Part shown: one piece after another, positions 48,851 to 62,005 of the stretch | Position numbering within the stretch: the first letter of the stretch is position 1 | How the letters are laid out: the number at the start of each line of letters is the position of its first letter | From: Setaria digitata | Taxonomy: Eukaryota > Nematoda > Chromadorea > Rhabditida > Setariidae | Length of the DNA: 64,000 nt | Assembly: GCA_003640385.1 (NCBI GenBank) | Contig: RCAB01000068.1 | Location: 1-64,000, forward strand | Reading direction: 5' to 3' | Translations under genes and position numbers: made by a program | The notes under the pieces: model-generated | What the model saw: only the letters and a program-made list of their open reading frames with translations | What the model was told of the DNA's origin: nothing | The model's database searches: none

Positions 48851-51800
48851 CTATTTATTCCAAATTATAGTTGTAATACTTTTCGGTTCCAGTTCTACAT
48901 GGAGAGCCATGCCGTCCTTAGCCTTATCAGTGATGGAAAATATGAGTGATTTATTATCACGATTTAAAAGCACTAAAACTCGTTGGTGTGCTGCAGTGAC
49001 AAATGCGACTCCTTCATATGAAACTGGCTTCAAATAAAAGTGTAATCCAATTCGAACTGAACCTGGTCGAATGAACTTACTGAAATTTTTTTTTTATTTT
49101 AATTTGACAGTAAGAAGTGATATTTGTCCTCCATAGTTATGGGAACATAATTTTGAACTGTTTTTATGAGTAAGAGGTTGAAGCAAATGTTGTAAATAAA
49201 TAAATTTTTTCTTTTGCTAAAGCAAAAAAAAAAAAAAAAATGGTAGCGCGCATTCGCATATCCTTTAATACAAATAACACTACTTTTAGAAATAAACTTT
49301 TTTGATTCATCAAGTCCATACTTGTCAGTTCTTTTTGTTTCATATTCAAAGCTTTGGCCATTTAAATTTCTGTTTTATTTAATCTCATTACTGTGTTAGA
49401 GTAATGAGGAAGCAAGGAGAAGAAGGTAATGATCAGCGCACGCTTCGTACTGAAATGATGTAATTAAATTATTGAAAAATAAGGAAGGGTTACCTGAAAT
49501 GTCCCATAATATAAAACATAGGTTGCTTGTAAAATTCATTGGCAGTAGCATTTACTATTATTGGTGCATCCACATAATTTTTGGCAAAATTCGGTCCGCC
49601 TTTTAAATCAAGACAGAGATTCCAATCAGTCCATCCAACTACCCAATTCAAGAGATCCTGAAATTTTTTGCAGCACCTAATTTTTTGTAATACTTTTTTC
49701 TTGCAGATATTATATTTTTCTGCTAGCCTGAAATTCAAATACCTTTTTAGAACAGAACGCATGAAAGAGACTGAAATTGAACACATATAATGTAGTTAAA
49801 TTGCTATCTACAAAATCAGGATAAAAAGTACTTTGCAAAAGAATTTTAAAAGTGGCAGCAAAAAACTTCGTAAGAAACAAAATGACAACCTGAATAATAT
49901 CATGAGCATAAGCATCACCGCGTGACCAATCTCCCAGAAGTGGTTTGTGTTCCGAAGGCTTGGAACCAGTACAAGCCTGAATTAAAATTTCTCTCAACCC
50001 GTAGATAGTAACACTTTTGTGATTATCCTCATACTTTTTTCATTTTTTGTTTTCTTAAAGACATTGTATTCTACTAGTCTGAAATTCAAATACTACTGTG
50101 TGATAAATAATCAATAAAGATTCTAAACCAAACTAGCCTCAGTGCCAATAATGAACTTATCTGGATGACGATTGTGTGTTTCAGAAAGTTGTGATGCAGG
50201 CACAAAATCAACATACCAATGTACTCCTATACCAGACACATATTGAGCAGCTTCCTTATCTTTAAGAACCTTAAACGATAACTTTTAGCCAGAAATCACT
50301 TCTGGCAACATTCAGTTCAATATCTTGAGACCTAAATAGGTTCATATCTCAAAGGAAATTACTGGGAAAAACCTTCACTGGCTGCTAACTTTTGCAGGGA
50401 AATGACTCAACGTTGATAATCACAAAACGTTTCGTTTAATAACTCGGTGAATTATTGTATAGAATTTTACAAAAATTAATACCACATCAGCCCAGATCGG
50501 CAGTTGACTTCTTTGATCATCCATTATTATCAGTGATATATTCCTACCTACTTCACTTCGCCGTAGTGTTGGACCAAGATGATATTTTACAAAATCTCTG
50601 TAAAAATAGCACAACTAAAAATGATCTGTATCAAACAAAAAGGAATAAACTTTAAATTTCATGAAGCAAATCATTTTGTCCTTCATCAGCAACTGAGAGA
50701 TCAAACAAGGATAATTCTGTGGATGGCAGTGCAGTTTTATAGGGTTTTTCTTTTTGTAATTTTATTTTGGCAAAGAAAACGATTTGAACTGTATAAAAAC
50801 AGCGGACATACAAGCATACCGTTCAGTCTTGGGATTGAAGTACATTGTTTGCCACTTGTATGACAGATCGACACCCGTTACCGGTTCGTTCTGGACAGTT
50901 AGCCCCCAAAATGTCACGCCGTTCTCTTTATATGCTTCAAGAAATCTGAAAAGGGATCAGTTCAGGAGTGAATTTACCCCTCTTACAATAGTGATAATCA
51001 TAATTTGATGCTTACTTCACGTAATGATTAGCCCATGTCCTGTGATATGATCCGTTAGGCGGTCCACGTAACGTTCCGCCACCCACCATTAGTCCACTAG
51101 TTTTCATCCATCCTGGAGCTGACCACGGGCTAGCAAATAATTTGAAAACACCATTTGTTAAGTTTATTGCTTGCTTGATATAAGGAATCTGAACTGAAAA
51201 TCTTCATCAGAGATGGACAAACAATTATTACTTTTTCAGCTTCTTTTTTCGAAGCAGAGATTGCAAAATGCTTGGACCAGTTCAGTTTCAGTCAAGCTAA
51301 TGCGCACTTGATAACAACAGCTTACTTTGAACTTGAAATCTTCATAAGCCAATGAGAAATCGCTGAGCGTAAAATCATTTGGCGAGTCATCGTAAGAATA
51401 AGGATAAGTTGAGAAATCAGTACTCGCAATTGGCACTCGACCAATTGAATATTGTATCCCTCAAAATATGTGTTTACAATGAGATGAATCGTTCTGAGAA
51501 ACTTTCCCATTAATTATATATTAGTATCTAGTGTAGTCTATGTCTAAATCACCTGTATTCCCAAAATAAGACTGTAACAAATTGGTTTGGGTTGGTTCAG
51601 TTAGCGAGTTGATATTAATACCGGCCGCATCGGTGAATGCTCCACCAAATCCAACGATGGTCTGATATCGTACTCGATCGTCGACTTTCAAGCGAATCGT
51701 TCCCAGTTCTATAAGTCATTTCTTGCAACTTCAAATTTATTCACTTTCCATGACGGACAAATAAATTTACTTGAAGTTGTCCGCAAATTTTCTGAGACAA

Positions 51801-52859
51801 AAATAAAATTGGGAAAACACTCGTCGCTACAAGTCAGGTGAGAAGACATTTACAGCATTAAACTACTCACTCACATTTAGTTTTAAAAAATTTGTCAGTA
51901 GAATTGTTGTAAATAATGCTCACAACGATGTGAACAAGGCTGTTAGAATTATTTTTTATTGGCAATTTATATCATATCAGCTTTGAAAGATAAACTGATC
52001 TAAAGTGACAAAAGATCTGGTATAATTTAATCTAGATTATATTATATTTGAATTCAACTTAGCGTTTACAGCAATCAAATACTTTCGACATTGTCTGAAA
52101 AGGTTTTGATATTTAAATGAAAGAATTAATTTCTTTCAGTTTTTCTACCGAGGAGAAATTATAAAGTCATTTTATTATTATCAGAGAAGTTAAATTACGC
52201 CTTGGGGCTAATATTACAACCAAGAAAGGAAGCAAGAAGTCCTGTACAGAACATTCCGATTAGCAACGGAAATACTGAGAGATGCCACGGACAGCTCGAA
52301 AGACATTCTGTTTTTGTTTTCAATGTGATATCGATCCGAAGAATACGCCAATGTGTTTTCATCGGTACATTTTTTGAAAGGATCTCTTTTTCTGCTCTAT
52401 TTACGGGGTCCGAAAAAGTTTCTTATGGGAATCACAGAATTACAACATTCTGAAAGGGTAAATGCTTCAGGCAATTTCGCGAACAGACGCACAATACGGA
52501 AATGCAAGTGTCATATGGACAAACAAACACAGCTCTCTCATTTTTATGTAACGTAAATTGCTACCGTTTATTTTTCCCGTGAACGAAGTGACACTACGTT
52601 CGAAACGCTTTCCACGTTCACTTGTCGTATACAGGACCACCTGAGGTGACTGCAAGTTACCCACCTCCGGCACATCATCACAATAAGTTGCGTTGCATAC
52701 GCAGACTATATTTTCCTTCTTACCGTAATATCGATATTGGCATTTTCGGGCTTCTGTGCCTGAAGTTTGGGGAAGTACTGCGATGGTAAATACCAAGAAG
52801 CAGTCTATTTTGAAGTTTCGGAAAAGGAGAGAAGACTTAGTATAAAATATAAAAGGCAT
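48851..52859 (-). CDS. gba: Glucosylceramidase (glucocerebrosidase, GH30)
   Basis: Ten exons (52553-52859, 51553-51708, 51326-51459, 51016-51188, 50820-50945, 50483-50597, 50138-50269, 49890-49976, 49494-49657, 48851-49079) give 540 residues, close to human GBA1. The lysosomal enzyme splits glucosylceramide into glucose and ceramide. Landmarks: hydrophobic signal segment ([10 protein letters not shown]), then the CQYRYYGK and [10 protein letters not shown] cysteine motifs of the mature N-terminus; [44 protein letters not shown] with predicted acid/base Glu277; [15 protein letters not shown] with predicted nucleophile Glu381; and [19 protein letters not shown] and the C-terminal beta domain. 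Spacing of the two glutamates (104) agrees with human (105). The intron after Glu381 appears to start with GC, not GT. C. elegans has several gba paralogues; which this equals is unclear. The start is taken as ATG 52857-52859, giving a 15-20-residue extension before the signal core. Confidence 0.95.
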
Positions 52860-54918
52860 TTGACTCTGCGGAGCTATGGGTTTTTGGCTTAGAAAGCAAG
52901 TCGAAACTGTTTTCTTCCTTAAATGAATTGTTTTCTGTGATCGGGAATTAAACAAATCAAAACTTGTCGATATATGAAATAGACGTTCAAGTAGAAGGAA
53001 AATCTGAGTATAAAAAAAAGTTAGAAAGAATAGCGATTAGTGAAAACACAGATGGATCACCACTGTATCGTAATGTTTTATATTTTATAATAGAAACTGA
53101 AGAATTACTTACCTGACCAAATTAGAAGCCCATAAGAAAGAAGTAAAAATGATGGAAGATGACAATAAACGATAGAAAATGACGAAATCTGAGAATCACA
53201 GGTGAGTATTAGACTCATTTAGACCTAATATTGATGCTTCAAATGAATCACTCAACTTTGGACAGTTTTCTACTGGTTCCGGTTCAGAACCAGTTGGTCC
53301 AATCGTCATAAATATCACCCCTGTAACAGCTGTTACCCATTAAACATTTTCTAGTCATTAGGAATAAAACGTTCGAAAAAGACCTTAAAAATCCCTGGTA
53401 GAAATTATCCATCCACTTTTTCCTGTCGGTCGCATATCGTTTCATTTCTTCCTTTTCTTACTACCACTCCTTTTCTTCAAATTTTGATTAAATCAACAAA
53501 ACTAATCATATTTCTCATATCCACCAGCACTACTTTCCTTCAATATAGCATTTTTTTTTCTTTCACAATGACTAAATGTTTAAAAATAGCTGTCTTAATT
53601 TAAAGAAGTTTCATTTTTCTAGAGAATTAAATGGATATCCTTAAGTCAGATAACTGTGATGGTGCAAGTAAAATTTGCATGAACCTTTTATAAAATATGA
53701 TAAAAAAAAAAAAAACGTCTAGATAGTACTGTTACAAGCAATTACAATGACTGGTGTTTATCCCATAGAAAGACGTTTTTTTCCCCCTTTTGATTTTCAA
53801 TTCCCGGAATTCTCCAATTTCTTGAAGTATTAGAAACTAGAATCCTAAAAAATTGAAAGAACAAAGAATTTTTCGGTTTTTTTTTTTTTAATTTATAATG
53901 ATCTAATTCGATTATCTTATTACCGCTTCCAGCTATCTCCTCTGATAATTGCTATCTGATGAATATCAATTGTTTTTTGTCTTTGTTCTGTCAAAAATGA
54001 TAAAGTTATAGTTAGTTAGAAGAACCAATAAAGGGCCAATGTATCAGCAAGTCTAACAAAAATGCCTCATCTAACTGTTATCACTATCACTACAGATCGA
54101 TCCTCTTCTAATACCTGCTAATGTCATGTACTAAAGTTATCACCATAATTATTCGTGCTGTAAGAGAGCTGCTGCATATCAATGCAATTTACTAACTGTG
54201 TGTACTTTTCGCCTCCGAAACGATTAAATCTGAGGTTGCCGAAAATTCTGACAAATTCTTCCGCAGGAAGGAGCAGTAAAGAATGTCACTGATATTGTCG
54301 CGTTGTGGTGACGTGAAGGAAAAGATAAGGAGAAGAGGTGACATCATCTGGCTACGCAAGTTATGTCCACTTCGCATTGGATGAATAAATAGAGCAGTTG
54401 ACCGATTCTTCCTCACATCTTATCAGCTCCTCAATGACACTCGCGTATGATCCAGCTAGCTCGAGAGAATCATCAGGATATCTCGGGGAATTCTACTTAA
54501 CTCGAGACATTTTGCTCTTCGGGTAAGCTAGAGATCGCTACTGATGAGATAAGTGATACTCTTGGAGAGACACATGGACTAGATAATGAGAGATGTGAGA
54601 AATAGTGTTTGTGGCAAAGAGTGAAAGGAATTTGTGTGGAGTGCAATAGTTTTATCATAAGAACAGGTGGTAAGATTTCCATTTCTGATTAATTTTTATC
54701 ATTTATTTACAGTACGAGGTTATAATTTACACATCCCAGTTCTACACTTCGATGGTTGCCTCATACTTTTCCTCACGATTTAATTTATTTAAATATTCAT
54801 TTTATACCTCATTTTCTTTTGTCTAGGGCTTTGACATTTTTCCTTCCTCGTTATTCTTTCTTTTACTGTTATTTCTTCCCAGACTTCTACCAAACAATTT
54901 TCAGATCCCAAGGATCAA
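52860..54918. other. Divergent intergenic region between gba and CRAL-TRIO copy B
   Basis: Holds the upstream regions of both genes, which are transcribed away from each other. No exon was recognised. A TTTTCAG acceptor at 54898-54904 lies 15 bases before the copy B ATG. A long A-run lies near 53703 and a long T-run near 53878. Confidence 0.45.
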
Positions 54919-57900
54919 ATGTGTGAGGTCAGAAATGACTCCACTACTAATTCGTCGCTATCTTACGAAGAAGTATCAAGTAATGTCCAGCAATTTCGAG
55001 AGCGTATGGCCCTAATCTTAAATAAATATCCATCTTATGATACAGTCTTCACATTGGAACGGTGGCTTCGTTCATACGATAACGACATAGGTCACATCTT
55101 TCGTTATCTTGTGCCCCGATTTTACACACTTATATATCTCAAATATGAAATGTAAAACATTTTGAATTTTAGCAGGTCTTGAATAGAATAAAGGTGTTGT
55201 TATAAGCTGCAGTTAATGGATAAGTTGAAATTTTAATCTCGAAAACGCAGTTTCTCCGTTTTGTTATTCAGTTTAATTAATTCACTACTGATTTTGTTCA
55301 TTGATTTAATTTTCAGAAGAAGCAGCTAAACGAATGACACAGGCTTTGCAAAGTATTGACGCCCTCGATGCTTACAGAGATTATGATAGTGCCGAATCGT
55401 TGAATGAATTTTTGCATACAATAAGTCGAGCTGCTGATTATTTTCCTGGTTATTATTAATTTTAATTCCGGACGAGGTATGAAAAATGAGTTAGATGAAT
55501 ATGAATCAACTTTCATCGAGAATTTTAATTCTGATTGTTGCGTCTTTAATTCTTTGATATAAATCAAAGTAAAATGAAAGTTAAACAGTGATCAGTATTA
55601 TCAATACAATATATTTGCTCTGTTTTTGGCATTTACTAGACAATGTATTTCTTAGCACCTCGCAAAAGTTTCATTAGTGATGAGTACTTATCGAGTCACA
55701 TTTGTTGTTTGCTGTTGCCTCACTTTTAAGCTATAGGTATTATGTAAACCAAGACAGGTCAATAGCTGAACAGTTATGCGTTTGTAGGTGGTATTATGGG
55801 TCCAGATAAACATGGGAATATTATTCTTCTACAGCCGATGGGTCGGGCCCGACCGAAAACAATGATGCGTTTGGGCCGTGTATCTGATCTTTATCGAGCA
55901 TCGGTTCTGGAAGCTGAAGCTTGCATGTCTTTCTTGAGGTGTTCCATTTCATCGTTCATTTAAGATGCTACAAACTAGTTTCCAATGGAGAATGAGAATT
56001 GACTAGCTCTCAGCTACCAAGCGCATTTAGCAGTCGAGATGTGCTAAATTGATCTCATTTAGCGGTTTGCACTGATCATTTTAAATTCGATTTTAAGTTC
56101 AATTGGTGAAATATCCAAGTAGTTTAATATAATCTAACATAAATCCACAATTACTTCTTCATTTTTACAGGAAAGAGGAAGCTATTCGAGGGCACCAACT
56201 TAGTATTATTTTCATTTCGGATCTTGCTGAATTATCTCTCGAAACAATTTATATGCCTGCTGTGAAAGCATATATGAATGTTATAAATATATTGCAGGTA
56301 CCTAGATATTGGGCTTTTTTTTTGCCTAGTGGAACTGTCAATTACATGTCCATGTTTTTCACTAATTAATTGTTTTACTTTTTTACTCATAAAAATTGGG
56401 TAGATGACAGAGCAAAGAATCCGTCCAGTAGCAGCTGCTTATGATCCATATAATCTGGAATTCCGGCATCTTTCAGATTTTAACTACCTTTTTCAAAATA
56501 TTGAAGAATTGTTTTTCCTAGCTACTATGACTCTCCGAAATTCGTGCATCATGTGTCAAAATTAAATGCTCATATAGTTTTTCTTTGCATACTTTTTCTA
56601 TCAGTTCTAACATTTCTGAATTCTGCAGCAAGAAAATTTTTTATCACTATTTCAGTATCTGTTTCCAAATTCGATCAAAAAAGTATACGTGATCAATTCT
56701 CCTGGCACGGTCAGTGTTCTTTTCAAAATGGCAAAACAAGTGCTTTCCCAGGTACGATGAATCAAATATTGAATACAAATAACGAGGACGTTTCGACTTA
56801 GCTTTGAATTGGAGGAAGCAATCATTTTAAAGCGTTTGTTAAGAACAAGCTTATCAAATACTAGTATTTTCTTTGTTCTACCACTCACTGTACTTAGACT
56901 TCGGTCGTATAATCCAATGTTCTGATTGTTTAATGTTATAAATACTAAATAATAATGGCTTGATCTTGGAAAAGTGATATCCTCATTCTTTTTCTTTTTT
57001 ATCTTAAATTATTCAAGATAAGATTTTTCCAGAGAATGATTGAAAATATCGAATTCGTTGGTAGCGATTGGAAACAGCGACTGAAAGATGAGCTAGGTGA
57101 GGAAAATATTTTCAGATATTGGGGTGGTACAAAAAAAGCTTCAAAGGAAACGGGCACGATACGAATGGGTGGTGAAGTGCCTGCTAGTCTGAGGTGATTT
57201 TGTTTTTTGATGTGATTATAGATAGTTGCCGTCGTTACTGATACTAATGTATGATATATATCATATACTTTTGTATGCAAAATAATTTATGGAACTGGCT
57301 AATTACTATTTAATATCTCACTTCTTTAAAGATATGACAGGAAGCTGCAGAGCAATGATCGTTTAATAGAAGTTTTTTTTTTTTTTAAGAGATCTACAAT
57401 TCTTTGGTTAGCTGATGGGTTAAGAAAAATGCCCTTAACGGCAATTAACATTCTTCTAAACATTCGTGAGCGAATAAGTCAGAGTATTGTCAATGGTAAA
57501 ATCCATATTTTCGGAATTTCATTTGTAGTGAGGAGATTTTAAAAACACTGAAGTTTGTCCCGGATGATCAGTTAACAAAAGCGACGATTCCAGCCAGCGG
57601 GGCAGTGAAAGTTCCTGTTCAAGTTTCACAGTCAAATTCAATACTGCAGTGGTATTTTACTATAAGTAGTGGGGATATTGACTTCAAAATTACATTTGGT
57701 GAGGAAGAAGAAGTAAGAAATGTTTTGAACTTTTAAATTTCCTCTTTAGAATTTGTTCTTAATACTTCAGGATTTACAATATTATTTGTTTTACTACATA
57801 ATACCATATCAGATCGGATTCTTCAGCTTGTTTTATCATCACCCGTCGTTATAAGAAATATTGCGACCGACAAAACTGAAAATTTGAAAGGAGCTTTTTT

Positions 57901-58134
57901 AATCATAATTATGCAAAATTGCATACTAATTGAAAATTCCTTTTGTTTTCGTAGATTTGGCCACATTTCCGTCTCTCAACAGAATTTGTCCCAGAATATG
58001 GTGAGTTATTATGTTCTCAGGAAGGAACATACATTCTTCACTTCGATAGTCCAGCAAAACTATTTAGCAAAATAGTTGCATATAATGTTTCAGTGAAGGA
58101 ACCTGGAAATCTATCGAGAAAAATCTATCATTGA
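54919..58134 (+). CDS. CRAL-TRIO and GOLD domain lipid-transfer protein, copy B
   Basis: Eight exons (54919-55090, 55317-55448, 55788-55938, 56171-56297, 56656-56751, 57033-57193, 57529-57712, 57955-58134) give 400 residues. Exon order, intron phases (1,1,2,0,0,2,0) and lengths (exon 3 and exon 5 identical at 151 and 96 bases) match copy A, so these are tandem paralogues. CRAL-TRIO landmarks: YPSYDTVFTLERWLRS (the GCKFD-like end is replaced by YDNDI), YFPGGIMGPDKHGN, FPNSIKKVYVINSPG, FVGSDWKQ, WGGTKK and MGGEVP. GOLD landmarks: LQWYFTISSGDIDFKITFGE, WPHFRLSTEF and EGTYILHFD. Cytosolic, ligand unknown. A TTTTCAG acceptor ends 15 bases before the ATG. Intron 4 contains an in-phase open frame (56404-56565, 53 codons) behind a GGGTAG acceptor-like site, possibly an alternative terminal exon. 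Confidence 0.93.
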
Positions 58135-60918
58135 TAGATCAAGGCTTTCATTGTGTAGATCTAATTGAATGTCACATGTTGTCAAATTGAAATTGTGTCA
58201 GTTTCTATATACAATTTAAATTTTCTAATTTCCTAATACTTTTAGTGCAGTACCTCTCTGTATATAGCGCTTGTTAAAGCCCTTCGAAAATTCTTGGATT
58301 TTTAATATTTTGTAAGTAATGCATATTCTCGATTTATATAATCTGTATAGTTTAATTACTTGCTCGTTGACCTTTATTGCTGCTTTTCGGTATATTTGGA
58401 CTTTTCTACTGTATGCTGTGATATTTTTGTTTTTTTGTCTTTGGAATTTTTTCGTGTTTTTAGTTTACGATTATTATGTTTTCATTCACTATCCTGTCTG
58501 TGCAACATCACTACTGGGTGCTGTTTGAAATGAAATTGAGGCATGTCTGGGTAATGTTTGTAAACTTATACTGTCGCAGAGGACAGCGCTTTAAGCTTGA
58601 TGCTACTCGAGAAGGCAGAATAATACTGTTATTCTGGTCCTTCAAAAGGTAGAAACGAATGGTTGTTTGAATTTGTTGATATATTTGTATTAACTTTATT
58701 TTTCAAGCTTGAAGTTTCCTGTATTCACGGTAAGCAAGAAAGTAATAGGAGAGAGTTTGATAACTTTTTTTTGTACTGTTGCTTCAGGTAAATGAGATAT
58801 ATGAGATGTCGTATTTAGTGATAAACGGAAATTAATAAAAATTTAGAAATTGGGAAAAGATAGATTTTAGTGACTATAACATCAGTCGTAGCATATCTTA
58901 AAATGTGAATTACGTGCTGATAGATAGAATTAGCATGTTCTATTATATGGACGAGCTAACTTTTAGCCATTTTTTTAAACAGTTTCCATCTCTCTACATC
59001 CTAATCATCGACATGAAAGCAAAATTTTCTAGCTTCCAGTGTTATCATACCGTTGCTTGCTCAGCTTTGAGCTGTGCTACTGTATTTTTCGATATTTGAA
59101 TATCAACGATTAGTGTAGATAATGTGCAATAACTTGGAGTTCAGAGCATGGTATTAAAATGTTAAAACTGTAGTTGACTTTGCTGTTATATTCGTTTCCA
59201 CCCTATTTTCCGCTACTTTGATTATAAAAAGAAATGTATTTCTCTTCTTCCAAGTGCCTTTTAGTGGAATATCCTTTAGACATATACATTTTAAAGTTCA
59301 AAACTGACTTATACGTGTCAAATTATTTTCATATTCAAAACTTTCTCTTGTAGCCTTAACTTAGTTATGGTACTTTACGGATAAGGGAACTCAGAATAAA
59401 TCACTTCGTTGCTTTAGGCCACGTATCACACCAATATATTCGCAATGTACGACGAAAAGTGAACTGTAAACTGAAACAAGAAATGTATTATACAAAAAGG
59501 TTCTAAATTAGAATGTGACGAAGTGCACTGCATTATTTCACTCAATGTGTTTGTTGCATATATGAGGAGAATTGTATTGTTTTCACTAATATAATGCAAA
59601 TATAAACTTAACGAAATACAGAACCTCATGATTAATATAAGAAATTATTAGTAGGTCAAAGAAAAATAACTAAAATCGCGTGACTAAGTAAAAGGAATTG
59701 TTGGATCGTATGGAACTCGGTATCAGTTAGGGTCTTAAAATCATTCTACCAGCAATGGGAAGGTGTTTAAGAGTGAAGAGGATCTTCTACTGGAACGCTA
59801 GAATACTTCGAGGTAGGGCTTCTTCCGTCTACGGTTTCAACACCTGAAAGGAGGAGAGAAATGAACGAAAACGATTAGCCTAACTAAAGCTAATGATAAG
59901 GACAAAAGCTCTGTCATATTTGAGGATTGATGGATTAGCTCGGGATTGACTAACAGCTAATTAATTGCAACTAGTTTTCACTGTTTTAAGTTCCATATTC
60001 TCCATTAATCATGTCTAGAATATAAAATAAACACTGCTCAGGTAGGTATAAACGAGATATTTAAGAAAGTTTTTTTTTTCACTATAATTAAGTTTTAGCT
60101 GATGACTACATTGACATTTCTTACATTTTCCTATTTAGTCTACAATGAATTGAAATATTTCGGAATGAAAAACAACTGTGTAGCAAAGCAATGAACCTTC
60201 TTTTCAGAGGTTTGCTCTCATCCTTATCTCTCTAAATTAAAATTAAAATATTCAAATATTTGCTCTTCTTACAAGTAATCTTCAACATTACTTTTTGTTG
60301 AAGATCAATGGCATAGCTCGAAATAATCGATCATCTATGAGATGCTTCCGGATATTACTTACAATTAAGACACTACACTAATTCTGCCTAAAAAACAGAC
60401 TGAAAGGATAGCAATTTAAATTTTGGAGCTTGAAAACACCACGAATGAAACTGATAGCACTGGGATTTCGCGTAATTGCATAAAAATTAACCTAATAGGT
60501 TTGAAGTCATAATTTCGTTTTCACTAACTTTTTCCACTTACTGATGGAGCAATAATATTTTGTCATGGCACTGGTTGTATATTGTTGTTGATCAGTGAAG
60601 TTGTTTTGCTAGAAACAATCGATACTGTTCAAGGGCAGTATCGATTTTTCCCGTTTATACTACCCTTTCCTGAAATTGCACTAATATTCCTGCTTCATTC
60701 AAATGCTACAAATAGGTTTTGATATTAATTTCCAGTCTTCAATACTTCACATATTTTTGGAATTGAAATTAAAATTTTGTGCTTTAAAATCCAATTCCTT
60801 TTTCCACCACGGATAAAATGAGTATTACGTAGAATCCGTTGATTCACAGTGAAGGAAGGATCTTCCTGATCCATTCCTATTGTCACTTAACAAACTCTTC
60901 CAGTCCCTTTTCAGGTTA
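58135..60918. other. Intergenic region, no gene recognised
   Basis: About 2.8 kb between CRAL-TRIO copy B and the F-box gene. Short open frames (for example the hydrophobic 58319-58528 one) are T-rich and look non-coding. The right end carries the likely promoter and a CCCTTTTCAG acceptor just before the F-box start. Confidence 0.45.
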
Positions 60919-62005
60919 ATGGATGATTTGTGGCGACACGTTTTTCAGTATTTCACTACACGTGAACGAATTCGTTATGAGCGTGTATCGACCAAATGGA
61001 TGAAACTTTTACGCGAGTACTGGAAGCAACTGGACACGGTGGATACAGACAGGCTGTGCAATAGCGAACCAATAGAGCGTTGGTCGGATTGTGTTCAAGC
61101 TGTGTTAGGTAATTTACGTCGTATAAGAGTAAAGTACTGCAGTGGAAATGTATAGCGATATTGCCTGATTAGAATATTAAACGATTTCAAAAGTTCCATG
61201 TCACATTACTGCAGTGCGATGTTCCTCTCACATCAAGTGGTTCAGTTTCGGTCGTGGTCATCTGAAGACTGACTGTTTGAATACGAAGAAGCCATTGCCG
61301 TCTGAAGTGCTTGTATTACTAGCAGAAAAAGCTCCATCACTTAGATCATTTCGCGTTGAAGAGCAAGTTTATCATTCATGCAACTCCATTTCATCAACAT
61401 TGTTCATTCTTCAACAGTTCTTTAAACGATTGTTAAATTCTTGAAATTTCAACATCACTTATGTTCACTTGTTGCTTCTCAGACAGGCCGAAGATGACAG
61501 GTGGGAAAAGTAGTGGAACAGAAGGTCGCAAATATCACTTTTAATTAGCAATTAGTCTTTAAAGGAAGGAAATGAATGGCATTTTATCTTTCCAGTCACA
61601 AATCAATTTCATTTTGGAGGTCAATAAGTGACTTGCTTCCGGAACTTGAGATCAGTAGTAGATGCAGTGGCAGCATTGCTTGTATTTAAATATAAGACTA
61701 AATTGAAACGAATAAGAATGTAAATTTAAAAATATCAAATATTATTATTTTCAGCTGCTATCTTCATGACAGTTCTGTGGATCTGCTGCAGAAATTGCCA
61801 TCCACATTAAAGGTGAGTTGATTTGTTTTTTTCTTTCTTTTTTAAATTTTGACGCTATCTATGCTAAACAGTCTAACTAGTCTTCATTTTACAGGTTTTT
61901 TGCTTAGAACGGTGTACAGTTGACTGCAGCGATCCGAACTTCATCACTTCATGCTTTTTATCGCTGCTCGATAATTGTTTAACACTTGAAGAATTTGTCA
62001 TCACG
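60919..62005 (+). CDS. F-box / leucine-rich-repeat protein, 5' part
   Basis: A CCTTTTCAG acceptor ends 5 bases before the ATG. Exons: 60919-61108, 61215-61366, a possible 14-base exon 61487-61500, 61755-61812 and 61895-62005, all phase-consistent, giving 175 codons without a stop. Residues 1-40 form an F-box (MDDLWRHVFQYFTTRERIRYERVSTKWMKLL), the motif that binds SKP1 in SCF ubiquitin ligases. The following parts resemble leucine-rich repeats: EVLVLLAEKAPSLRSFRVE, VDLLQKLPSTLKVFCLERC, and SLLDNCLTLEEFVIT. The substrate is unknown. The last exon ends at a GTTTGT donor and no sure continuation was found; one open piece behind a CTGTTGCAG acceptor (63500-63662) has incompatible phase unless a further exon intervenes. 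The 14-base exon is inferred only from phase. The gene probably continues past the window. Confidence 0.72.

Noticed and set aside
58319..58528. Hydrophobic plus-strand frame that looks multi-pass
   Set aside because: Hydrophobicity follows from T-rich DNA (Phe/Leu/Ile/Tyr codons); no splice sites or coding-like third-position pattern.
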